NCBI GenBank assembly: GCA_964580575.1
Contig: CAZOLJ010000063.1
Span: 1 to 25,966 of the forward strand
Direction of reading: 5' to 3'
Origin: CAVPDE01 sp964580575
Lineage (GTDB): Bacteria; Desulfobacterota; DSM-4660; Desulfatiglandales; HGW-15
DNA length: 25,966 bases
This document shows, piece by piece, positions 16,066 through 22,209 of this stretch. Made by a program: the position numbers and the translations under genes. The notes below the pieces were generated by a model. That model was given only the letters and a program-made list of their open reading frames with translations. It did not search any database and was not told the DNA's origin. Positions within the stretch are counted from its first letter, which is position 1. Each line of letters opens with the position of its first letter.

Positions 16066-17097
16066 CTAAAGGCGATTGATGGCGTCGATCAGATGACGTA
16101 GTCTGGCGAAGTCTTTTCGGTCGAAGTCCACAACAAGCCGCGGCAGATGGGCAAGTTCCGGTTCGTCCGATTCGGCGGGCAGGGCTTTGGACAGAGCGAT
16201 TTCCCCGTCAGGGACCAGGATATCGGCAAACTGAGCCCTGAGTTTTTTCGCCGCTTCTTTTCCCACAGGAGTCAGTAGACGAATGACCAGTTTTTCTCCC
16301 ACATATCGGAGGCTGTGATAGCGGAAGTAAAAGAGATGAATTCGCTGAACCGCTTCATCGAGCGACTCTGCGCGCTCAAACAGATCAAGATCCGTTTCGT
16401 TGATATAGCCGTTCGAGAGAAGCTCCCCTTTCAGAAAATCGATGTAGCGGGTCCAGTAGGTACCGCCCGGCTCGTCGATGAGAATGAGGGGCAAGGGGGC
16501 CCTCTTTCCGGTTTGAACCAGGGTCAGAGTTTCCATGGCCTCATCCAGAGTACCAAACCCGCCGGGGAACAGGGCCACCGCATCCGATTCCTTGAGAAAC
16601 GCGACCTTGCGGTTGAAAAAATACTTGTACGTAATCGCCCGCGGGTTATTGGCCAGAACAGGATTCATCTGCTGTTCAAAGGGCAGCCGTATGTTCACGC
16701 CGAATGAATTCTCCGAACCGGCGCCTTCGTTCACGGCCTGCATGATTCCGGGGCCGCCGCCGGTGATAACCATGTAACCTGCGCCGGAAAGTCTTCTACC
16801 GAATTCCTGAGCCGTCTTGTAGATGGGTTCTTCGGGACGGGTCCTGGCGGAACCGAAAACCGTGACTTTTCTGACTCCGCGATAAGGACTGAAAACCTTG
16901 GTCGTAAAGCGCATCTCTTTAAGGGTCGAGTTCATGATCTTCAGGTCAATGCGATCTTCGCTCTCCTGACCCGACTTGAGAGACGCCAGGATCATTTCGC
17001 GCACATAATCCGGATGGCGGACATCCCCTGCGTGACGGATCAGGCGGTCAATCAACTCATCGACCGGGCCGTTTGTTCTTGTAAAGTGAAGCTCCAT
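16066..17097 (-). CDS. LOG family protein (TIGR00730-type Rossmann fold)
   Basis: A 343-residue LOG-family protein, the group once called lysine-decarboxylase-like and containing cytokinin-activating phosphoribohydrolases. GGGPGIM is at 113-119 and the active-site motif PGGFGTLDE is at 178-186, with an upstream NRK/F arginine at about 163. Plain LOG proteins have about 190 residues; this one adds a 75-residue N-terminal helical region and an 80-residue C-terminal extension. That layout matches the longer bacterial type often annotated as nucleotide (AMP/pyrimidine 5'-monophosphate) nucleosidase-like. It likely cleaves a nucleoside monophosphate into base and ribose-5-phosphate (inference). 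The ATG follows CAGGAGGATC. It is cytoplasmic. Confidence 0.85.
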   Translation of the reverse strand: MELHFTRTNGPVDELIDRLIRHAGDVRHPDYVREMILASLKSGQESEDRIDLKIMNSTLKEMRFTTKVFSPYRGVRKVTVFGSARTRPEEPIYKTAQEFGRRLSGAGYMVITGGGPGIMQAVNEGAGSENSFGVNIRLPFEQQMNPVLANNPRAITYKYFFNRKVAFLKESDAVALFPGGFGTLDEAMETLTLVQTGKRAPLPLILIDEPGGTYWTRYIDFLKGELLSNGYINETDLDLFERAESLDEAVQRIHLFYFRYHSLRYVGEKLVIRLLTPVGKEAAKKLRAQFADILVPDGEIALSKALPAESDEPELAHLPRLVVDFDRKDFARLRHLIDAINRL

Positions 17098-17153
17098 GAT
17101 CCTCCTGATTCTTCATTGTTTCGTGAGTAGCGTCGTGGTAGTCTTCCAGAGGG

Positions 17154-17336
17154 CTACTTGTCCGCTATTTTGATCTCCCCCGTATAGCGCCCGACAACAG
17201 CATCATCCACGCAGTTTTCTATCTCATCGTCCGTCGCCTTCTTGATGTCCTTGAGGGCATCGATAGGACACAGAAACTGATTTCCGGCCCCATCTTTCAC
17301 GCGAACGTAAACTTGTTTCTTGTCTTGTTCGGCCAT
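17154..17336 (-). CDS. Small conserved-looking acidic protein, unknown function
   Basis: A 60-residue protein beginning MAEQDKKQVYVRVKDGAGN and containing FLCPIDALKDIKKATDDE and ENCVDDAVVGRYTGEIK. It has two cysteines and no membrane segment. I do not recognise a named family, though the compact strand-helix pattern suggests a real small domain. Support for it being a gene: GGAGG with good spacing before the ATG, a possible promoter at 17377-17405, and no competing frame. It lies just upstream of the LOG-family gene on the same strand, 56 bases apart, and could be co-transcribed. Confidence 0.6.
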   Translation of the reverse strand: MAEQDKKQVYVRVKDGAGNQFLCPIDALKDIKKATDDEIENCVDDAVVGRYTGEIKIADK

Positions 17337-17376
17337 CGTGAACCTCCAACCCCTTTTTTACTACATCGGGAAACCC

Positions 17377-17405
17377 ATGATAAGATTCTTTTGCGCAGGA
17401 TGCAA
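17377..17405 (-). promoter_or_regulatory. Possible sigma70 promoter for the 60-residue protein gene
   Basis: On the minus strand TTGCAT and TATCAT are separated by exactly 17 bases and lie about 40 bases before the start codon. The -10 matches consensus in five of six positions, while the -35 is weak. Confidence 0.4.
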
Positions 17406-17460
17406 GCCGCACGAGCCATCGCTTGAAACCCCGCTTTCTTCCCTAAACCGACCGAATCAA

Positions 17461-17769
17461 TAAAAATGGTAACCGTTTGGCTCTTTGAAATAAACACAGA
17501 AAAAGGCCATGGGGGGTCCCTCTAAAAACAGAACAACGAAGACGCCACACCTTCATGGCAAGCTCTAGGCCATGGGTGAGGCGGGCGGAGGGCTTCCGGG
17601 GAACTCGCCACGTCATCCCCAGTGGGCAGGTGCCGGGGACCCCTCGCCGCCCGCCTTCGCTGCCCCTGATCTGCAGAGTCTTTCCCGCACACTCTTCGTT
17701 TTCTGTTTTTAGAGAGACCCCCATGGCCTGAGCCAACCATTTCAAAGAGCCAAACTGTTACAAAAAATG
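17461..17769. mobile_element. MITE-like element with terminal inverted repeats and target duplication
   Basis: The element proper is 17469-17761 (293 bases). Its ends are 23-base inverted repeats (GTAACCGTTTGGCTCTTTGAAAT starts one end) with a single mismatch. Complementarity continues inward: CCATGGGGG, CTCTAAAAACAGAA and ACGAAGA have inverted partners, and GGCGGGCGG near the centre pairs with CCGCCCGCC. It is flanked by TAAAAATG (17461-17468) and AAAAAATG (17762-17769), which differ at one base, as expected of an 8-base target duplication. It encodes no transposase, so it would have to be mobilised in trans. It lies between the divergent 60-residue protein gene and arsR. It is the main content of the 490-base space 17337-17827. 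Confidence 0.72.
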
Positions 17770-17771
17770 AA

Positions 17772-17800
17772 TTGACAGAAAACGGACGGCTTTCTATATT
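17772..17800 (+). promoter_or_regulatory. arsR sigma70 promoter
   Basis: TTGACA (17772-17777), a 17-base spacer and TATATT (17795-17800) make a near-consensus promoter. It lies 27 bases before the arsR start codon and two bases after the flanking duplication of the MITE-like element. Such a strong promoter fits a locus controlled by repression. Confidence 0.85.
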
Positions 17801-17813
17801 ACCAATTAGTAAT
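17798..17813. promoter_or_regulatory. Probable ArsR operator
   Basis: ATTACCAATTAGTAAT is a near-perfect palindrome (only the C/A pair beside the centre breaks symmetry). It overlaps the last three bases of the -10 element and the expected transcription start. ArsR-family repressors bind such A/T-rich dyads and leave when metalloid binds, so autoregulation is likely. Confidence 0.72.
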
Positions 17814-17827
17814 TTAGGAGGATCCCT

Positions 17828-18172
17828 ATGAAGCCTTTTCTAAAGGTCATGAAGGCTCTTTCCGATCCCAACCGGGTCAAAATCATCAAGATGCTGCAGC
17901 AGAGGGTTCTGTGCGTCTGTGAGTTGAAAGCTGCCCTCAATATCGCCCAGCCGACCGTGTCAAAACATTTGAAACTGCTTGAGGACGCCGGGTTGGTTGA
18001 ATCCGACAAGGATGGGCTCTGGGTCAATTACCGGCTCACGGATGGAGACAGCAGCCCTTACGCGGCGACGACCTTGGGGAACCTTCGCCACTGGCTGAAC
18101 GAAGACAGGCAAGTCGCAGACTTGGTCAAAAAGCTCCCCTCCATTCGTCGAGAGGACGTATGCAGGAAATAA
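17828..18172 (+). CDS. arsR: ArsR family arsenic-responsive repressor
   Basis: A 114-residue winged-helix repressor: LSDPNRVKIIKML at 11-23, the metalloid-binding C29-V-C31 in VLCVCEL at the start of the recognition region, IAQPTVSKHLKLL as the recognition helix, and the wing GLWVNYRL. The CVC pair is the classic As(III)/Sb(III) sensor site of ArsR. It releases the operator on As(III) binding. It has an AGGAGG site seven bases before the ATG and its own promoter and operator. It heads the plus-strand arsenic locus, and the permease gene starts 57 bases downstream. The C-terminus ends with a lone cysteine (EDVCRK) that might provide a third ligand. Confidence 0.93.
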   Translation: MKPFLKVMKALSDPNRVKIIKMLQQRVLCVCELKAALNIAQPTVSKHLKLLEDAGLVESDKDGLWVNYRLTDGDSSPYAATTLGNLRHWLNEDRQVADLVKKLPSIRREDVCRK

Positions 18173-18182
18173 CCCAACCTGT

Positions 18183-18213
18183 TTTCTATATTGCCGAATC
18201 GAAATGCAGTAAT
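18183..18213 (+). promoter_or_regulatory. Possible second ArsR-binding site before the permease gene
   Basis: TTTCTATATTGCC (18183-18195) repeats the sequence TTTCTATATTACC over the arsR -10/operator with one change, and AGTAAT (18208-18213) repeats the operator's other half. The spacing between the halves is eight bases longer. No good -35 lies upstream, so this is more likely an extra binding site than a promoter. Confidence 0.4.
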
Positions 18214-18229
18214 AGAAGGGGATTCTGAG

Positions 18230-19402
18230 TTGAAAGAACGAACTAAGCTCCTGCTCATCATTCTCATTTTTGCCTGTGCTTATTACATCCCCTGGGGCCA
18301 CCCCACCATACGGCAATCCGGACTTGAAGCCTTCATGATGCTTCAGGAATATGCGAGAGAGCATGTATTGACCTGTCTGATTCCTGCCTTCTTCATCGCA
18401 GGAGCCATCGCGGTCTTTGTTTCTCAGGCTTCGGTGCTCAAGTACTTTGGAGCCACGGCCAACAAGATTCTCTCTTACTCCGTGGCTTCCGTCTCAGGCA
18501 CGGTTTTGGCGGTTTGCTCATGCACCGTCCTTCCCCTCTTTGCAGGCATTTACATGAGAGGTGCGGGGATTGGTCCGGCCACGGCGTTTCTCTACTCCGG
18601 CCCTGCAATTAATGTCCTCGCAATCGTTCTCACGGCCCGCATTCTCGGATGGCAGTTAGGGCTGGCCAGGGCCGTCGGTGCAGTTCTTTTTGCGATAATC
18701 ACAGGTCTTCTCATGGCTCTTTTCTTCAGGAAAGAGGATGCCGCTCGAACAGCCGGCCAGATCTACCTCCCGGATCAGGAGGAGAGGGGAAGGACCCTCA
18801 CTCAGGATGCGTTGTTCATGTTGACCATGGTGCTCATTCTGGTCTTTGCCGCCTTTGCGAAACCGGCGGCAGGGGAATCCGGAATTTGGCCGTTTATCTT
18901 TGCTGTCAAATGGTACATCACGGCAGCACTGCTGATTATCCTCGGCGTGATGCTCAAACGATGGTTTAGAAAGGAGGAAAGGCTGACCTGGGTTCAATCC
19001 ACCTGGGGTTTCATGAAGCAGATCTTTCCTCTCCTTGCAGGCGGCGTGCTTGTGGCAGGATTCCTGCTGGGCCGGCCGGGGTATCCTGCGTTGATTCCGG
19101 AGCATTATATCCAGAGCCTGGTAGGCGGCAACTCTCTTTGGGCTAATCTTTTCGCATCCGTCGCAGGGGCGCTCATGTATTTTGCCACCCTGACGGAGGT
19201 TCCCATTTTGCAGGGGCTCATTGGTTCAGGGATGGGGCAAGGCCCCGCCCTCTCACTGCTTCTTGCAGGCCCTGCGCTCTCCCTCCCCAACATGTTGGTG
19301 ATCGGTGGCATAATGGGTGTGAAAAAAACTTTTGCCTTTTGCGTTATCATCGTGATTCTGTCCACGATTGCAGGCATGATCTTCGGATCCATCATTGGAT
19401 AG
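18230..19402 (+). CDS. UPF0718 permease (ArsP/YraQ-type), probable arsenical exporter
   Basis: A 390-residue inner-membrane protein with about nine to ten hydrophobic segments. It has the two family repeats: CSCTVLPLFAGIYMRGAGIG then PATAFLYSGPAIN, and ATLTEVPILQGLIGSGMGQG then PALSLLLAGPALSLPN. Family members include ArsP, which exports trivalent methylated or aromatic arsenicals; the paired cysteines in CSC are those expected to handle thiophilic substrates. With arsM downstream, efflux of methylarsenite or arsenite is likely, though which cannot be read from sequence. The TTG at 18230 has AAGGGG eight bases upstream; a TTG at 18191 would lie in the putative regulatory repeat. The stop is 12 bases before the next gene. 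Confidence 0.85.
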   Translation: MKERTKLLLIILIFACAYYIPWGHPTIRQSGLEAFMMLQEYAREHVLTCLIPAFFIAGAIAVFVSQASVLKYFGATANKILSYSVASVSGTVLAVCSCTVLPLFAGIYMRGAGIGPATAFLYSGPAINVLAIVLTARILGWQLGLARAVGAVLFAIITGLLMALFFRKEDAARTAGQIYLPDQEERGRTLTQDALFMLTMVLILVFAAFAKPAAGESGIWPFIFAVKWYITAALLIILGVMLKRWFRKEERLTWVQSTWGFMKQIFPLLAGGVLVAGFLLGRPGYPALIPEHYIQSLVGGNSLWANLFASVAGALMYFATLTEVPILQGLIGSGMGQGPALSLLLAGPALSLPNMLVIGGIMGVKKTFAFCVIIVILSTIAGMIFGSIIG

Positions 19403-19414
19403 GAGTTTGGATCA

Positions 19415-19915
19415 ATGACCGATGTCGATGTGTCACAGGTCAGGGTGGGTGAATTTAAAACGGGTGTTATCGGCCTCAAGTCCGTTTTGCAGGAGATGGC
19501 AGGGGAGTGGGCTGAAAAGCCCGATGCTCAAGTTGCAGCGGAATTGGTTGCGCGCCTCTCGGCCAAAAACTATATTTCTAAAAGCGCGAAGGTATTATAC
19601 GGCCTTGCGTTCTTGCGTGAGTTCAAGAAGTTCCTCGGAAAACCCTATGAGGACGCAGGCCCTGGACAATTGGAAATAAAGATCCTCGGACCTGGATGTG
19701 CGAATTGTGATCGGATCGAAAGGGAGGTCATGGAAGCAGTCAGCGAACTGGATCTCCCTGCAGGTGTCGACCATGTACGAGATATCCGAGGAATAGGCAA
19801 ATATGGGGTCATGGGCTCCCCTGCCCTGGTCATTAACGGCAAGGTCAAAGCCGTGGGCAGAGTCCCCATGAAAAGTGAACTCAGAAAATGGCTGAGCGAG
19901 GCCAAAAACAAAGGA
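19415..19915 (+). CDS. Thioredoxin-like protein with N-terminal extension, cut by the N gap
   Basis: 167 residues are visible before the run of Ns. Residues 1-82 form a helical domain (KTGVIGLKSVLQEMA; ELVARLSAKNYISKSAKVLY; LREFKKFLGKPYE). Residues 85-164 are a small thioredoxin/glutaredoxin-like fold with the redox pair C95/C98 in GPGCANC and a MGSPALVINGKVKAVGRVP cis-proline and strand region. It is probably nearly complete, since the fold ends just before the gap. It is cytoplasmic. The start has AGGAG ten bases upstream, overlapping the permease stop. Small redox proteins of this kind often accompany UPF0718 permeases and may deliver reductant or metalloid. The continuous frame across the Ns is an artefact of a gap set to 100. 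Confidence 0.8.
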
Positions 19916-20015
19916 NNNNNNNNNNNNNNNNNNNNNNNNNNNNNNNNNNNNNNNNNNNNNNNNNNNNNNNNNNNNNNNNNNNNNNNNNNNNNNNNNNNNN
20001 NNNNNNNNNNNNNNN
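19916..20015. other. Assembly gap (100 Ns)
   Basis: Exactly 100 undetermined bases, the usual placeholder for an unknown gap length. Sequence on both sides encodes thioredoxin-like proteins in a compatible operon, so the join is plausible. Missing genes between them cannot be ruled out. Confidence 0.98.
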
Positions 20016-20017
20016 CC

Positions 20018-20254
20018 ATGGATATTAAAGTTCTGGGGCCGGGATGCCCCAAGTGTCAGCAAACGGAGAAGAATGTCAAGGAGGCCGTCTCAGAGACGGG
20101 TTCGGACGCTAAGGTTGAAAAAGTGACGAACCTCTTGGAGATTGCTAAGTACGGTGTTTTCGGGACACCGGCTGTTGTTATTGATTGCCAGGTCAAGAGT
20201 GTAGGCAAAATACCCACAAAGGATGAAATCAAGAAATGGATAGCAACAGCTTGA
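20018..20254 (+). CDS. Small redox-active disulfide (MTH895/TM0996-type) thioredoxin
   Basis: A 78-residue minimal thioredoxin-fold protein starting MDIKVLGPGCPKC, with redox cysteines C10 and C13 and the cis-proline in GTPAVVID. This matches the small archaeal/bacterial redox-active disulfide protein 2 family. The ATG at 20018 is two bases after the N run, so its ribosome-binding site is hidden; protein alignment supports this start. It closely resembles the C-terminal half of the gene before the gap (LGPGC, YGVFGTPAVVI, then VGKIPTKDEIKKW), so the two are probably paralogues. It likely reduces or hands metalloid to the permease or ArsM (inference). Confidence 0.87.
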   Translation: MDIKVLGPGCPKCQQTEKNVKEAVSETGSDAKVEKVTNLLEIAKYGVFGTPAVVIDCQVKSVGKIPTKDEIKKWIATA

Positions 20255-20325
20255 GGGACAAAGGGACAGAGTGGCAAAGGCACAAAGTCATGTCACTCTC
20301 TGCGTCGTTTGACCCTTTGTGCCTC
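20253..20325. repeat. Inverted repeat between the small thioredoxin gene and arsM
   Basis: GAGGGACAAAGGG (20253-20265) and CCCTTTGTGCCTC (20313-20325) are inverted copies with one mismatch, and GGCACAAAG also occurs at 20279-20287. It is the same motif family as at 14603-14637. It sits in the 127-base space before arsM and could attenuate or process the operon transcript. Confidence 0.6.
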
Positions 20326-20381
20326 ATCGTGGCGCCAGAACCTGACTGAAGGCAAGGTCTGTCTCAAGGGAGAGCACAATT

Positions 20382-21173
20382 ATGGAGGATTCAAGAGAGA
20401 AGATTCACACCTTGGTGAAGGAGAAGTACTCAGGCATCGCAAAGGGCAATGCCGGTGGATGCACGCCTTCCTGCTGCGGTGGATCGCCATCGCTCGTCAA
20501 CATTATGGATCTAGGCAAAGCCCTGGATTACGCGGAAAAGGACCTTTCTCTAGCGCCGGGAGAGGCAAACCTGGGTCTGGGCTGTGGAAACCCTATCAGC
20601 AGAGCCGAATTGAAGCCCGGAGAGACCGTGCTGGATCTCGGAAGCGGTGCGGGATTTGATGCTTTCTTGGCCGCTCAGCGCGTAGGAGAAACAGGGAAGG
20701 TGATCGGCATCGATATGACACCCGAGATGGTTGAAAAAGCCAGGATGAACGCAGCTAGTCTGAATATCTCCAACGTGGAATTTCGGCACGGGGAAATCGA
20801 GAGGCTCCCTGTGGAAGACCGGTCCGTGGATGTGGTCATTTCCAACTGTGTGATCAACCTCTCTCCCGACAAGTCCTGCGTCTTCGGGGAAATCTATCGT
20901 TCCTTGAGGCCGGGCGGCCGCATCATTATTTCAGACATTTTTCGTTCAGGAGAGATGCCGGAGGAAATCCGTAAAAACCCGGCTGCTTACACCGGCTGAG
21001 TATCCGGAGCTATTTCACCCGGTGAGGTGAAAAAAATTCTCTCCGACTTGGGTTTTCATGAGATCTCGATCACGCCCAAGGAGCAGAGCGAGGAAATCAT
21101 CCGTGCATGGAACGTGGCGGATTCTGCGGAGAAGGTGGTCTTTTCAGCCTACATTCAGGCTCTGAAACCATGA
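20382..21173 (+). CDS. arsM: Arsenite S-adenosylmethyltransferase, predicted selenoprotein (UGA = Sec206)
   Basis: Reading through the in-frame TGA at 20997-20999 gives a 263-residue ArsM. It has an N-terminal cysteine-rich GGCTPSCCGG (C27, C31, C32), C68 in LGLGCG, the SAM site VLDLGSGAGFD (83-93), and C156 in ISNCVINLSPDK. The predicted Sec206 lies in AAYTG-U-VSGAIS, where ArsM proteins carry a cysteine in a CxSGA-like motif. In characterised ArsM (CmArsM) Cys174 and Cys224 bind As(III); C156 and Sec206 here have the same 50-residue spacing. After the TGA, 57 codons of family-like sequence run to a TGA at 21171-21173. A hairpin with GGU in its loop follows the codon. It methylates As(III) in the cytoplasm. 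The ATG has AAGGGAG nine bases upstream. A nonsense mutation is the alternative. Confidence 0.85.
20997..21045 (+). promoter_or_regulatory. Predicted bacterial SECIS element of arsM
   Basis: Thirteen bases after the UGA, TTTCACC (21013-21019) pairs perfectly with GGTGAAA (21026-21032). The six-base loop is CGGTGA, carrying the GGU that SelB recognises in known bSECIS loops such as E. coli fdhF (AGGUCU). A lower stem CGGAG (21005-21009) with CTCCG (21041-21045) can close an internal loop. The loop GGU begins 22 bases after the UGA, near the spacing in fdhF. Confidence 0.75.
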
Positions 21174-21259
21174 TCCGCAATCTTTCATTCAAAACGCAAA
21201 TAGAAAACCGACTATGAATAAGATGACAAACCATCAAAACATCCCTGAAAGGATTTGAC

Positions 21260-22204
21260 ATGGTTGTTGCCAGAAGCGCTCCCAACAAAATAATTCTATG
21301 TGCCTTAACTCTCCAACTCCTGATCGTTGCTGTTTTGGTCTGCCCTTCGGGAGCGGGTTCTGCACCAGCTAAGGAGATGACCGTCGAGGAAGCTTATCCT
21401 GACCTGGCAAGGGGCGTGCTGAAGCTTGCTAGGTTGAGCGATATTGGACAGGGCGATATCTTGAAGACCCGGGACATTGTGATCAACGAATCTTCTCTGA
21501 ATGAGTTTTTTGGCAAAATGGAACCCGCCATGCAAGCCCAGCTCGCCAAGTTCAAGTTTTTCCTGCTTGAAGACTACGCAACCAAAAGCATTTTGCTTCA
21601 GGAGGCCAAAAAGGCCGGGTTCAAAAAGGATGAACCTGAAGAGCAAATCATTTCAAAGTTTCTTGGTCAAAAGGCCTCGCAGGTGACTGTGAGCGAAGCG
21701 GAACTCAAGCAATTCTATGCGCAAAACAAAGCCGCGGTGGGCGGACTTCCGTATGATCAGGTCAAGGACACCCTTGAGGCTTATCTTATTGACGAAAAGA
21801 GGCGCTTGGCAGTAGGCACCTATATGCTGGAACTTGGCCGCCAAATTCCTATCCAGGTCGACGCGCAGTGGGTGGAAAAACAAAACCTGCTTGCCAAAGA
21901 CAATCCGGTGGATAGAGCCCGCAGTTCAGGCAAACCGACCATGGTGGAATTCGGCGCCACGGGCTGCGTGCCTTGTGACATGATGCAGCCCATCCTTGAA
22001 AACCTCAGGAAAAAATATCAGAACAGGCTCAACATTGTATTTGTCCACGTGGGCGAGGAGCAGGTTCTTGGCGCTCGTTACGGAATCACGTCAATTCCTA
22101 TGCAGGCTTTTTTTGATCGTTCCGGAAAAGAGGTATTCAGACACACGGGTTTCTTCGCACAGGCCGACGTTGAGAAAACACTCAATGAAATGGGAGTGCG
22201 CTGA
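21260..22204 (+). CDS. Exported SurA-like/thioredoxin fusion protein
   Basis: A 314-residue protein. An N-terminal signal segment (about 10-37) is followed by a helical region at 40-200 resembling the SurA/parvulin-associated chaperone domain without the isomerase (TVSEAELKQFYAQNKAAVGG; YDQVKDTLEAYLIDEKRR). A thioredoxin domain at 215-314 has C236/C239 in GATGCVPCDMM and the cis-proline P280 in GITSIPMQAFF. It should act outside the cytoplasmic membrane as a thiol reductant or thiol chaperone. The ATG at 21260 has AAAGGA upstream. It is six bases from a clear paralogue downstream. The electron donor is probably the CcdA encoded two genes on. A cysteine (C28) near the signal end does not make a good lipobox. 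Confidence 0.8.
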   Translation: MVVARSAPNKIILCALTLQLLIVAVLVCPSGAGSAPAKEMTVEEAYPDLARGVLKLARLSDIGQGDILKTRDIVINESSLNEFFGKMEPAMQAQLAKFKFFLLEDYATKSILLQEAKKAGFKKDEPEEQIISKFLGQKASQVTVSEAELKQFYAQNKAAVGGLPYDQVKDTLEAYLIDEKRRLAVGTYMLELGRQIPIQVDAQWVEKQNLLAKDNPVDRARSSGKPTMVEFGATGCVPCDMMQPILENLRKKYQNRLNIVFVHVGEEQVLGARYGITSIPMQAFFDRSGKEVFRHTGFFAQADVEKTLNEMGVR

Positions 22205-22209
22205 CGGAT

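Noticed and set aside
19415..20254. One 279-residue double-thioredoxin fusion protein
   Set aside because: The frame only stays open because 100 Ns contain no stop; the second part has its own ATG and is a complete small thioredoxin family member.
20382..20999. arsM as a 205-residue gene ending at the TGA, or as a nonsense pseudogene
   Set aside because: Good ArsM sequence continues in the same frame for 57 codons, the TGA replaces a conserved cysteine, and a SECIS-like hairpin follows.
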